Shown: one piece after another, positions 1 to 7,375 of the stretch | How positions within the stretch are numbered: the stretch's first letter is position 1 | Layout of the letters: the number at the start of each line of letters is the position of its first letter | Assembly (NCBI RefSeq): GCF_005222805.1 | Contig: NZ_STGC01000005.1 | Coordinates: 1,030,456 to 1,094,455, forward strand | Reading direction: 5' to 3' | Source of the DNA: Devosia sp. FKR38 | Lineage (GTDB): Bacteria > Pseudomonadota > Alphaproteobacteria > Rhizobiales > Devosiaceae | Length of the DNA: 64,000 bases | Notes under the pieces: generated by a model | Databases searched by the model: none | The model's input: only the letters and a program-made list of their open reading frames with translations | What the model was told of the DNA's origin: nothing | Program-made: the position numbers and the translations under genes

Positions 1-380
1 ATGGTGAAAACCAGATTGCTGCCGCGCTTCTGGCCGATGGCCCGGCCACCGAACTTGGCATTCGAGCTCATCGCGGCTTCATAGCGGCGGTTTTCCTCGA
101 CATAGGCCACTGTGCCGGCGATGGACAATTGCGTGCCCGCCAGGGTGCAGCGGCCATTGTAATTGACCATGTCGCGATTGCCCTCGGCCAGGGTCAGGCG
201 GCAGACCACCGTCTCCACATTGGCGCCGGTCAACGTGCCGCGGCCGCGCCAGGTGCCGATATAGGATTTGAGCAGCGCCACATCATCGGGGGCGGCCAGC
301 ACAGGTGCGCTGCCGGCGCCACTGGCCAGCAGAAGGGCCAAAAGACCCAGGGCGCGCACGCCGGGTGCCAAACGTCTCAT
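1..380 (-). CDS. Small exported protein of unknown function (C-terminus cut by window edge)
   Basis: The reading frame runs from the ATG at 378-380 on the minus strand off the left edge of the window, so only about 126 N-terminal residues are visible. It begins MRRLAPGVRALGLLALLLAS and continues to an Ala-rich cleavage region ending near VLAAPDD, which is a standard Sec signal peptide, so the product is probably periplasmic. The mature part starts LLKSYIGTWRGRGTL and alternates polar and hydrophobic residues in the manner of a lipocalin-like or heme-binding-like beta barrel; that fold is a guess. It is absent from the supplied ORF translations because its stop lies outside the window. It is followed upstream by a 139-bp gap before the RND exporter gene, which is on the same strand. 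I do not recognise the family. Confidence 0.6.
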   Translation of the reverse strand, partial: MRRLAPGVRALGLLALLLASGAGSAPVLAAPDDVALLKSYIGTWRGRGTLTGANVETVVCRLTLAEGNRDMVNYNGRCTLAGTQLSIAGTVAYVEENRRYEAAMSSNAKFGGRAIGQKRGSNLVFT

Positions 381-519
381 TGCAGCAAGCCTCCAGAACG
401 AACATGCCCCCCGGCAGATAGGACCATTGTGACAGCGCCTTGCGCCGGCCAGAATCGCCCTGGTGTCACTCTAGCCATGCCAGCCAAGGCCTCGCAAGCG
501 CCGCCACATCCCTGTCCCA

Positions 520-2871
520 TCACGGCGCGCCATGCGGGGCGACATCCTCGCCGGTGCGCACGCGGATGCGGCCCAGCGGCTGGAAGAACTTGCCCCCCGC
601 CACCAGCAGGGCCGGCAGGATGAACAGGTCCCCGATCACCGCAAAGCCGAGCGTGGACACAAACAGCGTGCCAAACAGCGCCACCTGCGGCAGATCCGAG
701 AAGGTGACGATGATGACGCCCGAACACAGGATAATCGTGGTGGCGACAATGGCGCCGCCGATGCGGTCCAGCGTGTGCTTGATGGCGCCCATATGGTCCA
801 TCTTCTCCTCCCGCCGCGCATGCAGATAATGCGACAGGAAATGGACCGTGTCGTCCACCGCGATACCGAAGGCGATGGTCAGGGCGATCACCGTGGTCAG
901 TTGCAGCCCCTGGCCGCTGAAATAGAGCCAAGCCTCCGTCCCCAGCACGGGGAAGAGATTGGGTATGGCCGAGGCCAGCGCCACGCGGAAGGACTGGAAG
1001 GCAAAGCCGATCAGCGCCAGATTGACCAGCACCGACATGGTGAGATCGAGCTGCAGCCCGCTCACAATCTGGTCGGTGCCATAGGTGGTCAGCACGCGGA
1101 AGCCGCCGATCTCCGCGCCGCTTATTCCAGCCGCCGCCAGCTCGGCATTGACGTCGATCACCATCTGCTTGAGATCGTCCGAATCCATGATTGTCGGCAT
1201 GAAGCCGGTGACCAGCGCCTGGGTGCCATCGTCGGTGACGAAGCGCTTGCGCATGAACGGCCCGACGGAATCGAACACCTCCTGGCGGGTGAAGCCGGCG
1301 TCCGTATAGTCGGTCATCGCCGCCGCCGAGATCACCTTGTTGTCCCCCAGGTGGCCCTCAAGGATACGATGCACCGTCTGGATGGTCTCGAAATCCCGCT
1401 CGGTGACATTGGGGTCGCCATCCTGCAGCGGCACGCGGATATAGAGCGGCGCCACGCCACCAACGCCCGCATCGATATTCTCCGCCGCTGTCAGCGCCAT
1501 GGAATCCTTGGCAATGAAGTCCTCAAACGAGAAATGCGGCTTGATCAGCGTATAGGGCACGAACAGCGCCAGGGTGACGATCACGGCCAGCACCGAGACC
1601 AGTCGGCCATAACGGCTGGCGATGAACCAGCTCAGGGGCAGGGCGGCCGTCAGCACCAGGCTGCTGCGCTTGGGCGCCTTGAAGCCCAGGCGCACGGCGG
1701 CCTTGAGCATCAGCGGCAGGAAGGTCATCAGGCATACAAACAGCACGAATGTGCCGATGGCGCCGGCAATGGAGAACTCGCGAATGCCCTGGCCCGGGGT
1801 AAAGGCCAGCGAGGCGAAGCTGACGAAGGTGGTCAACATGGTCAGCGCCGCGGCCGGTCCCACCAGCTTGACCGTGGTGTCGACGGCTTCCTCGGGGTCC
1901 ATGCCGTCGCGCCAATAGGCCAGCCAGTTGAAGACGAAAAACATCGACTCCGCAAAGCTGATCACCAGCACCAGCGTGGTGACGATGACGGTGAGGAAGG
2001 TGAAGGAGCCGAAGAAATAAAGGATAATGCCCATCGACCACAGCACCGACAGGGCCGGCGTTGCCGCCACCAGCAGGGCGCCGGGCAGCGAGCGCAGCGC
2101 CAGCAGCGCAATGATGGCCCCCAGGCCAAAGCCCCAGATGGTGAACTTGAGCTGATCGGCCACCGAGGCATTGATCATCTCGCTGGTCCAGATCGGCGGG
2201 CCGGTCAGTTCGACGGAAATATTGCCATCCTGATAGGGCGCAATGGTCTCGCGCACGCTGGCGATCATGGCCTTGGTGCCGTCGCCGCCTGTCATGTCCG
2301 GGTTGGGGAACATGATGAGCACAATGCCGGTCAGGTCCGGGGTGATCAGATTGCGCATCAGCGGATCGTGCTGCTGCAGATCGGTCAGGGCCGTGGCAAC
2401 CTCGGCGAAATCCTGCATGCCCTCGGGCACCGCCGGCACCGAGCCGCCCAGGCCCGTCGGCTTGCGCAGGGTGAAGGGCGACATGGTGCCCACGGCAAAA
2501 TCATTGAGCTCAAGGTCGAACGCCAGCTCGCGCACCCGCTCGAGCGTCTCCGGATCAGTCAGATTGGGCGAACTGACCAGCACATAGACGTCATTTTCGA
2601 AGGTGCCGAAGGTCTGGGACAGACGGTCGTAGGAATCATAATACTGGCCGGAATCGGCATAGATGCGCAGCAGATCGCCATCGACATTGGCGCGCGGCAA
2701 CTGGCTGGCGCACAGCCCGGTGACCAGCACGACCAGCAGGGCAACGGTCTTGGGAAAGCGCAGCGTGGCGAGGCCGAAATACTCCAGCCCAAAGCCGATG
2801 GACCGGTCATGCGTGACCCGGGCCCACAGACGCCTAAACAGTGACCCCACGATATCGACCCCAGCTTGCAC
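520..2871 (-). CDS. MMPL/RND-superfamily exporter
   Basis: This is a 783-residue inner-membrane protein of the MMPL/SSD branch of the RND superfamily, proton-driven exporters of lipids or other hydrophobic compounds. A first transmembrane helix lies at about residues 42-59, followed by a large extracytoplasmic loop (about 60-235) and a bundle of helices starting near LKFTIWGFGLGAIIALLALR. The second half repeats the plan, with a second loop and a closing helix bundle containing IAFGIAVDDTVHFLSHYLHAR, the motif-4-like Asp-Asp segment typical of the family. The start used is GTG at 2869-2871; there is no strong ribosome-binding site, so a start a few codons later is possible. The length is usual for single-subunit MMPL proteins. 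The substrate cannot be told from sequence; hopanoid export is one option, but no hpn genes are nearby. Confidence 0.85.
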   Translation of the reverse strand: MQAGVDIVGSLFRRLWARVTHDRSIGFGLEYFGLATLRFPKTVALLVVLVTGLCASQLPRANVDGDLLRIYADSGQYYDSYDRLSQTFGTFENDVYVLVSSPNLTDPETLERVRELAFDLELNDFAVGTMSPFTLRKPTGLGGSVPAVPEGMQDFAEVATALTDLQQHDPLMRNLITPDLTGIVLIMFPNPDMTGGDGTKAMIASVRETIAPYQDGNISVELTGPPIWTSEMINASVADQLKFTIWGFGLGAIIALLALRSLPGALLVAATPALSVLWSMGIILYFFGSFTFLTVIVTTLVLVISFAESMFFVFNWLAYWRDGMDPEEAVDTTVKLVGPAAALTMLTTFVSFASLAFTPGQGIREFSIAGAIGTFVLFVCLMTFLPLMLKAAVRLGFKAPKRSSLVLTAALPLSWFIASRYGRLVSVLAVIVTLALFVPYTLIKPHFSFEDFIAKDSMALTAAENIDAGVGGVAPLYIRVPLQDGDPNVTERDFETIQTVHRILEGHLGDNKVISAAAMTDYTDAGFTRQEVFDSVGPFMRKRFVTDDGTQALVTGFMPTIMDSDDLKQMVIDVNAELAAAGISGAEIGGFRVLTTYGTDQIVSGLQLDLTMSVLVNLALIGFAFQSFRVALASAIPNLFPVLGTEAWLYFSGQGLQLTTVIALTIAFGIAVDDTVHFLSHYLHARREEKMDHMGAIKHTLDRIGGAIVATTIILCSGVIIVTFSDLPQVALFGTLFVSTLGFAVIGDLFILPALLVAGGKFFQPLGRIRVRTGEDVAPHGAP

Positions 2872-2961
2872 GCGCTGGCGCCAAGCTGCGCGATTCCCGG
2901 GGTTTTGTCAGCGGTGGCCAGACGTCGGGCGCAGCTCAGGCGGCCGACATACAGACATTGT

Positions 2962-2999
2962 GCATCCGCTGCCCCGCCACGGGGCAGGGCAGCGGATGC
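2962..2999. terminator. Perfect 13-bp hairpin downstream of the quinone reductase gene
   Basis: The arms at 2962-2974 and 2987-2999 (GCATCCGCTGCCC and its exact complement) enclose a 12-base loop that can itself pair. It sits 8 bp past the stop of the minus-strand NmrA-like gene. There is no T tract on either side, so it may act as a transcript-end stabiliser instead of a classical intrinsic terminator. Confidence 0.5.
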
Positions 3000-3007
3000 G
3001 ATTGGGC

Positions 3008-3889
3008 TTAGAGGCCCAGGGCAGGGCGGTTGGCCGCCAGGAATGCGGCGAAGGTTTCCGGCTTGCGGCCCGAGTAGCGCTCCACAGTATCGGTCACCAC
3101 GCCGAAATAGCCGGTGACGGCGTCCTTCTGGAAAGCCACCAGCGCACCGGCAAAGCCCTCGGGAATGCCGGCGGCGACCATGCCGGCCTGCAGCTGGTCC
3201 GGCGTCACGGCAATCACCTGCACCGGCTTGCCGCTGACCTCGGCATAGAGCGCGGCCCGCTCGACATTGGTCACAAAGGCGGGACCGGTCACGTCCTCGA
3301 TGCTCTGGCCTTCACCCTGCAGCAGGGCGCCGGCCGCGGTGCGGGCCGCATCGGCGCGCGAGACATAGGAGGTGCCGCGATCCCCGATCAGGCCGAACAG
3401 CTGGCCCGAGGCGATGACATGGGCCGCATCGGCCAGATTGTTTTCGGCATACATGTGGTTGCGCAGGATGGTGAAGCCCAGGCCGCTGTTGGCAATGGCC
3501 AGCTCGGTCCAGAAATGCTCCACCGAAATGCCGGCGTCCGGATTGGGCCGGGCGGCGGGGGCCGAGGTATAAACGATATGCTTGACGCCGGCGGCCTTGG
3601 CGGCATTGACCGCCGCAGTCTGCTGCGCCACGCGGGCGCCGATGCCATCGGTGCTGATGATCAGCATGCGATCAACGCCGGCAAAGGCGGCGGGCAGGCT
3701 GGCGGGCTTGTCGAAATCCACCGTGCGGACTTCGACGCCGCGGGCGGCCAGGTCGGCCAGCTTGGCGCTGTCGCGCGTACCGGCAATGATCTGGGTGGCG
3801 CCGCGCGCCAGCAGCTCTTCAATGGCCAGGCGGCCGAGCTTCCCGCCGGCGCCGGTGACGAGCAGGGTTTGATCCTTGAATTGGGTCAT
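3008..3889 (-). CDS. NmrA-like/QorB-type NAD(P)H:quinone oxidoreductase
   Basis: The product (293 residues) is an atypical short-chain dehydrogenase of the NmrA/QorB (YtfG) type, which reduces quinones with NAD(P)H in the cytoplasm or senses the nicotinamide redox state. The N-terminal Rossmann signature VTGAGGKLGR is at residues 11-20, and the QorB-like core HIVYTSAP and FTILRNHMYAEN follow. ATG at 3887-3889 was chosen because GGAG lies six bases upstream; a TTG seven codons earlier is also open but overlaps its own Shine-Dalgarno-like run. It is divergent from the HxlR regulator at 4048, the same arrangement as ytfG/ytfH-type redox modules, so induction by quinones or electrophiles through that regulator is likely. 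Family assignment is good; the substrate is inferred. Confidence 0.85.
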   Translation of the reverse strand: MTQFKDQTLLVTGAGGKLGRLAIEELLARGATQIIAGTRDSAKLADLAARGVEVRTVDFDKPASLPAAFAGVDRMLIISTDGIGARVAQQTAAVNAAKAAGVKHIVYTSAPAARPNPDAGISVEHFWTELAIANSGLGFTILRNHMYAENNLADAAHVIASGQLFGLIGDRGTSYVSRADAARTAAGALLQGEGQSIEDVTGPAFVTNVERAALYAEVSGKPVQVIAVTPDQLQAGMVAAGIPEGFAGALVAFQKDAVTGYFGVVTDTVERYSGRKPETFAAFLAANRPALGL

Positions 3890-4047
3890 CTTGATCTCCG
3901 TGTTGACCAACTCCTCCTTGCAGCGGATGCCGATGGAGAGTAAGTATCGTTTGGAGAGTGCTATCTAGTCTGCTTCCGGGATGACGAAAAGGAGGCACTT
4001 TGGCCACCTAAAGTCACCCACAGGTAACTGCCCAGGAGTACCCAGCC
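3890..4047. promoter_or_regulatory. Divergent promoter region between quinone reductase and HxlR regulator
   Basis: This 158-bp gap separates two divergent genes. It is locally AT-richer around 3935-3970 and holds AGTAAGTATC (about 3939) and scattered GTAAC/GTACC half-sites, the kind of element bound by HxlR/QorR-type regulators. No clean symmetric operator could be drawn, so only the region is marked. Confidence 0.4.
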
Positions 4048-4455
4048 ATGTTGCGCACCCTATCTGAAGAAGCCGCCCTGTACATCGAACGCTGGAACCA
4101 GGCGCCGGCCGGCCCGCCCGATGCCTGCCCGGTGCGCGGCGTGCTCGACAAGATTTCCGACAAGTGGAGCATGCTGCTGGTTATGACGCTGGCCAGTGGC
4201 CCCCGGCGCTTCAACCAGCTGCGGCGGGAAATTCCCGATATTTCGCAGAAAATGCTGACCCAGACGCTGCGCGACCTGCAGCGTGACGGCATGGTGGCGC
4301 GCGCCGTCTTCGACACCAAGCCGCCCTCGGTGGAATACCGCCTGACGGCACTGGGCGAGTCCATCATTGTGCCCTTTGGCCATCTCATCCAATGGGCCGG
4401 CGAGAACCATCCGCGCATCGACCAGGCGCGGCAGGTGTTCGACAGCGCGAGCTGA
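4048..4455 (+). CDS. HxlR-family transcriptional regulator
   Basis: A 135-residue DNA-binding protein with the HxlR/DUF24 winged helix. The recognisable core runs from CPVRGVLDKISDKWSMLLVM (about residues 28-47), through the helix-turn-helix RFNQLRREIPDISQKMLTQTL, to the wing segment VEYRLTALGESI. The single cysteine at about residue 28 is at the position that acts as a redox or aldehyde sensor in QorR, YodB and HypR; here that is inferred from family knowledge. The gene is divergent from the QorB-like reductase and probably represses it and itself. The start ATG at 4048 is preceded by AGGAG about ten bases upstream. Confidence 0.9.
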   Translation: MLRTLSEEAALYIERWNQAPAGPPDACPVRGVLDKISDKWSMLLVMTLASGPRRFNQLRREIPDISQKMLTQTLRDLQRDGMVARAVFDTKPPSVEYRLTALGESIIVPFGHLIQWAGENHPRIDQARQVFDSAS

Positions 4456-4491
4456 CTGCCCCGAGCAGGCGGTTCGACGATCACCCGGTCG

Positions 4492-4529
4492 TTTCGCAAA
4501 GAATCGTTTGCAAAGAAATCTTTGCGAAA
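4492..4529. promoter_or_regulatory. Candidate operator of the ArsR-like regulator (11-bp inverted repeat with an extra half-site)
   Basis: TTTCGCAAAGA (4492-4502) is the exact inverse complement of TCTTTGCGAAA (4519-4529). Between them lies a third near-copy, TTTGCAAAGA (4507-4516), only two bases from the right arm. The block is A/T-rich within a GC-rich chromosome, sits 30 bp before the ATG of the winged-helix regulator and 36 bp after the HxlR stop. It looks like an autoregulatory binding site; an attenuating hairpin for the HxlR transcript is the alternative. Confidence 0.6.
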
Positions 4530-4558
4530 TAAACTGGCCAGCGACAAGGAGATGTCGC

Positions 4559-5161
4559 ATGGCCCCGCGCCGCATCACGCAGATTGCCCCCGATCCCACC
4601 GCGCTCAAGGCGCTGACCCATCCGGTGCGGCTGCGCATGCTCAGCCTCTTGCGCCTGGATGGTCCGGCCACCGCGTCTGGCCTGGCCGCTCGGCTCGGGC
4701 TCAATTCCGGCACCACCAGCTATCATCTGCGCCAGCTCGCCCTGCATGGCTTCATCGAGGAAGACAGCGACCGCGGCAATCAGCGGGACCGCTGGTGGCG
4801 ATCCCGGCACGACATGACGACCTTCCTCACCGACAGCGTCGAAGGCGATACGCTCCAAGCCGGCCTCGCCTTCCAGCAGGCGGCGCTCAACTGGCACATG
4901 CGGCAGATGCAGGCGGCGCACAATGCCTATCCTGATATGCCGACCGAATGGCGCCCGGCCTTCACCGTCAGCGACTACACCATCGCCATGACGCCCGAGG
5001 CTGCCGCCGCGCTGATCGACCAGATCAAGACGCTGCTGACTGAGGCCATGGCGGCCGCACCGCCCTTGGTCGCGCCTTTGCCCGGCGACCTGCGGCCCTT
5101 TTCCATCATCCTCAATGCCGCGCCCCTGACGGCTGACCAGCCGGAGCCGGACCTGTCATGA
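4559..5161 (+). CDS. ArsR-like winged-helix transcriptional regulator
   Basis: A 200-residue regulator. Residues 12-70 form an ArsR-type winged helix: ALTHPVRLRMLSLLRLDGPATASGLAARL then SGTTSYHLRQLALHGFIEE. The C-terminal half (DMTTFLTDSVEGDTL onward) is a helical domain seen in many helix-turn-helix proteins paired with MFS permeases. ATG at 4559 is preceded by AAGGAG; the longer reading frame upstream overlaps the HxlR gene and is not believable. The stop overlaps the start of the MFS gene by ATGA, so the two are translationally coupled and the regulator probably controls that transporter in response to its substrate. The inverted repeat at 4492-4529 is the likely operator. Confidence 0.88.
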   Translation: MAPRRITQIAPDPTALKALTHPVRLRMLSLLRLDGPATASGLAARLGLNSGTTSYHLRQLALHGFIEEDSDRGNQRDRWWRSRHDMTTFLTDSVEGDTLQAGLAFQQAALNWHMRQMQAAHNAYPDMPTEWRPAFTVSDYTIAMTPEAAAALIDQIKTLLTEAMAAAPPLVAPLPGDLRPFSIILNAAPLTADQPEPDLS

Positions 5162-6405
5162 GCCTGCCCAAACCCTTCCTCGCCCTCTCGGCGGCAACCG
5201 TTCTCGCCACCACCGGCACGCGCTTTTCGGCCATTGCCGTGCCGTGGCTGGTGCTCGAAACCACCGGTGACCCGGTGCTGACGGGTCTGGCTGGCCTGGC
5301 CGAAATGTTGCCCTATGTGCTGGCCAAGGCCCTGGGCGGCCCGCTGATTGATCGCCTTGGCCCGCGGCGCATGGCCATCTCTTGCGACCTGCTGTCGACC
5401 CTGGCGGTCGCGCTTGTGCCGCTGCTCTATTGGGCCGGGCTCTTGTCGATCTGGGTCCTGTTGCCGGCTTTGGCCCTGATCGGCGTGCTGCGCGCCCCGG
5501 CCGATGCCAGCAAGCAGGCCATGGTGCCCGCCGTGGCTGCCCTCGGCCACATGCCGCTTGAGCGGGTCACCGGCGTCGTCGGCGCGGCTGACCGGTTGGC
5601 CGGCACGCTGGGCGCCGCCAGCGCTGGCGCCCTGATCGGTCTGCTCGGCTCCGGCGCGGCCCTGCTCGCCAATGCCCTGGCCTTCCTGCTGTCGGCGCTG
5701 GTGCTGGCTGTCGGCGTGCCGCGAACAGATGCCGCCGTGGTCGCCGGCGATGCCGCAGCCGAGCCAACCATGCCTGTCGGCTATCTCGCCCAGTTCGCCG
5801 CCGGCTGGCAGGTGCTGCGCAGCGACGCCGTGCTGATGGGCCTGGTGATCATGATCGCGGTGACCAATCTGTTCGATCAGGCCTATTCCATGGTCCTGCT
5901 GCCCGTCTGGGTCCGCGCCGCGGGCCTCGACGTGACCTGGGTTGGTCTGTTCCTCGCCACCTTCTCGGCTTCGGCGATCCTGGGGTCGGTCCTGGCGGCC
6001 ATTTACGGTGCCCGCCTGCCGCGCTTGCTCCTTTATACCCTTGGCTTCCTCTGCGCCGGCCCGCTCGCCTTTGGCAGCTTTGCGCTCAACCTGCCGCTCT
6101 CGGCCATCATCGCCATCCTGCTGCTGGGCGGGCTGGCCGCTGGCTTTCTCAATCCCATCATTTCGGCCATTCTGCTCGAACGCACGCCAACGCCGATGGT
6201 TGGCCGGGTCATCGCATTGACCGGCGCGCTCACCTGGTCCCTCATCCCGTTTGGCGGGCTCTATGCGGGTCTTCTGGTCAACAATGTCGGCATCCTGCCG
6301 GCTCTGGGCGTAACGGCCATGCTCTATCTCTGCACCACGCTGCTGCCCCTCGCAGTCCCCAGCTTTCGCCAGATGGGGCAGGCGAGAGCTGGCGCACCCA
6401 GCTGA
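5158..6405 (+). CDS. MFS transporter (drug/metabolite efflux type)
   Basis: A 415-residue major facilitator superfamily permease of the MFS_3/enterobactin-exporter-like kind with about twelve hydrophobic segments. The conserved loop 2-3 motif appears as GGPLIDRLGPRRMAISCDLL. The first helix carries TGTRFSAIAVPWLVLETTGDPV, a common start in this subfamily. It is in a two-gene operon with the preceding ArsR-like regulator (4-bp overlap), which suggests a substrate-inducible exporter. The substrate is unknown. Confidence 0.88.
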   Translation: MSLPKPFLALSAATVLATTGTRFSAIAVPWLVLETTGDPVLTGLAGLAEMLPYVLAKALGGPLIDRLGPRRMAISCDLLSTLAVALVPLLYWAGLLSIWVLLPALALIGVLRAPADASKQAMVPAVAALGHMPLERVTGVVGAADRLAGTLGAASAGALIGLLGSGAALLANALAFLLSALVLAVGVPRTDAAVVAGDAAAEPTMPVGYLAQFAAGWQVLRSDAVLMGLVIMIAVTNLFDQAYSMVLLPVWVRAAGLDVTWVGLFLATFSASAILGSVLAAIYGARLPRLLLYTLGFLCAGPLAFGSFALNLPLSAIIAILLLGGLAAGFLNPIISAILLERTPTPMVGRVIALTGALTWSLIPFGGLYAGLLVNNVGILPALGVTAMLYLCTTLLPLAVPSFRQMGQARAGAPS

Positions 6406-6411
6406 CGGCGC

Positions 6412-6885
6412 TCAGGGCCGCGGCAGGCGCAGCCTGTCGATGGTCTGGCTCATGCCGGCCTCGATCCCGAGGTTAAACCAGTTGCGGACGGCCTCGTCGT
6501 CAAGATGGGGCGGCAAGTCCAGCCGCAGGGTCATTCTCGTGCCGCGATCCAGGGCCTGGAAGTCCAGCGTCACCAGTGGCGCATCCTCGACCCCGTCGGT
6601 GAGATCGGGCCAGCCACCGACCGCGCCGAAGCTAAAGGCCAGCCGGTGCGGCTTGTCGATCTCGCGATAGATGCCGCCCGTCACATAGGATTTGTCTGCC
6701 GCCTCGACCATGTGCAGCCGCCAGGCGCCGCCCACGCGCAGATCAACCTGCGGTGGCCAGGCGATCGGCATGCCGGGATTGAGGAACCAGTCGAGCTTGT
6801 CCGGCTCCGTCCAGGCCGCAAACACCGCGGCCGGCGGGACAGGATAGGTCCGCACAAGGGTGAAGCCGCGCCGGGGTGCCGTCAT
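6412..6885 (-). CDS. SRPBCC/AHSA1-type domain protein
   Basis: A 157-residue protein of the START-like SRPBCC superfamily, AHSA1/COG3832 type: it begins with FTLVRTYPVPPAAVFAAWTEPDKL, then GGAWRLHMV and the C-terminal helix AVRNWFNLGIEAGMSQTIDRL. These proteins bind hydrophobic ligands in a helix-grip cavity. ATG at 6883-6885 overlaps the stop of the ArsR gene upstream (ATGA), so both are made from one transcript. ArsR-AHSA1 pairs are widespread in Proteobacteria; the ligand is generally unknown. The longer frame upstream overlaps the ArsR gene and was not used. Confidence 0.88.
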   Translation of the reverse strand: MTAPRRGFTLVRTYPVPPAAVFAAWTEPDKLDWFLNPGMPIAWPPQVDLRVGGAWRLHMVEAADKSYVTGGIYREIDKPHRLAFSFGAVGGWPDLTDGVEDAPLVTLDFQALDRGTRMTLRLDLPPHLDDEAVRNWFNLGIEAGMSQTIDRLRLPRP

Positions 6886-7211
6886 TCTGTCTCTCCTGAG
6901 GTCGTCGTCAGTTGCGCGCCAAGCCGGTCCAGCCGCTCGACGAAGAAGCTGCGATAGGTCTCGATCCATGCGTCCGCAGCAGCCAGCGGAGCGGGTTCCA
7001 GCCGGCATGGCCGGGATTGCGCCTGCCGCTCTTTGCGCAGAAGCCCTGCCTCTTCGAGCACCTTGAGATGGCGCGACACAGTGGGCAGCGTCAGCTGGAA
7101 GGGGGCCGCCAGCTCATTGACCGTGGCCGGCCCTTCGGCCAGCCGGGCCAGCAGGGCGCGCCGGGTCGGATCGGCCAACGCGCTGAAGGTGCGGGTGAGG
7201 GGATCGCTCAT
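6882..7211 (-). CDS. ArsR-family transcriptional regulator
   Basis: A 109-residue ArsR/SmtB regulator beginning [27 protein letters not shown] with the recognition helix [19 protein letters not shown] and wing following. No metal-binding CVC-type motif is present, so it is of the metal-independent kind commonly coupled to SRPBCC genes. ATG at 7209-7211 is preferred; a TTG three codons upstream is open too. The gene forms a two-gene operon with the SRPBCC protein. A 40-bp interrupted palindrome (7210-7249) overlaps the start codon and is the likely autoregulatory operator. Confidence 0.9.
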   Translation of the reverse strand: MSDPLTRTFSALADPTRRALLARLAEGPATVNELAAPFQLTLPTVSRHLKVLEEAGLLRKERQAQSRPCRLEPAPLAAADAWIETYRSFFVERLDRLGAQLTTTSGETE

Positions 7212-7249
7212 ATTTGCCAATCTACGTAATTACGTTGATATGCAAATAT
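7210..7249. promoter_or_regulatory. Operator-like 40-bp interrupted palindrome at the ArsR gene start
   Basis: The centre is ACGTAATTACGT (7224-7235), a perfect 12-bp palindrome. Flanking arms ATATTTGC (7210-7217) and GCAAATAT (7242-7249) share exactly the same symmetry centre (7229.5). The block is strongly A/T-rich relative to its surroundings and covers the translation start of the minus-strand ArsR gene, as expected of an autorepressor site. Confidence 0.75.
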
Positions 7250-7375
7250 AGTGTCAGACGATGGACGTCAAGCCGGGCATGCCCTGGCAATCCACACCTA
7301 ACGCGCCGCAAAATTGGTATTCCCGGCCGAAATCGCCTATCCCTTGGGCAACGGAATCAACATAGAATCACCCCA

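Noticed and set aside
532..2844. 770-residue open frame on the plus strand opposite the MMPL exporter
   Set aside because: Antisense shadow of a high-GC gene: His/Gln/Gly/Arg-rich with no family features, while the minus strand encodes a clear transporter.
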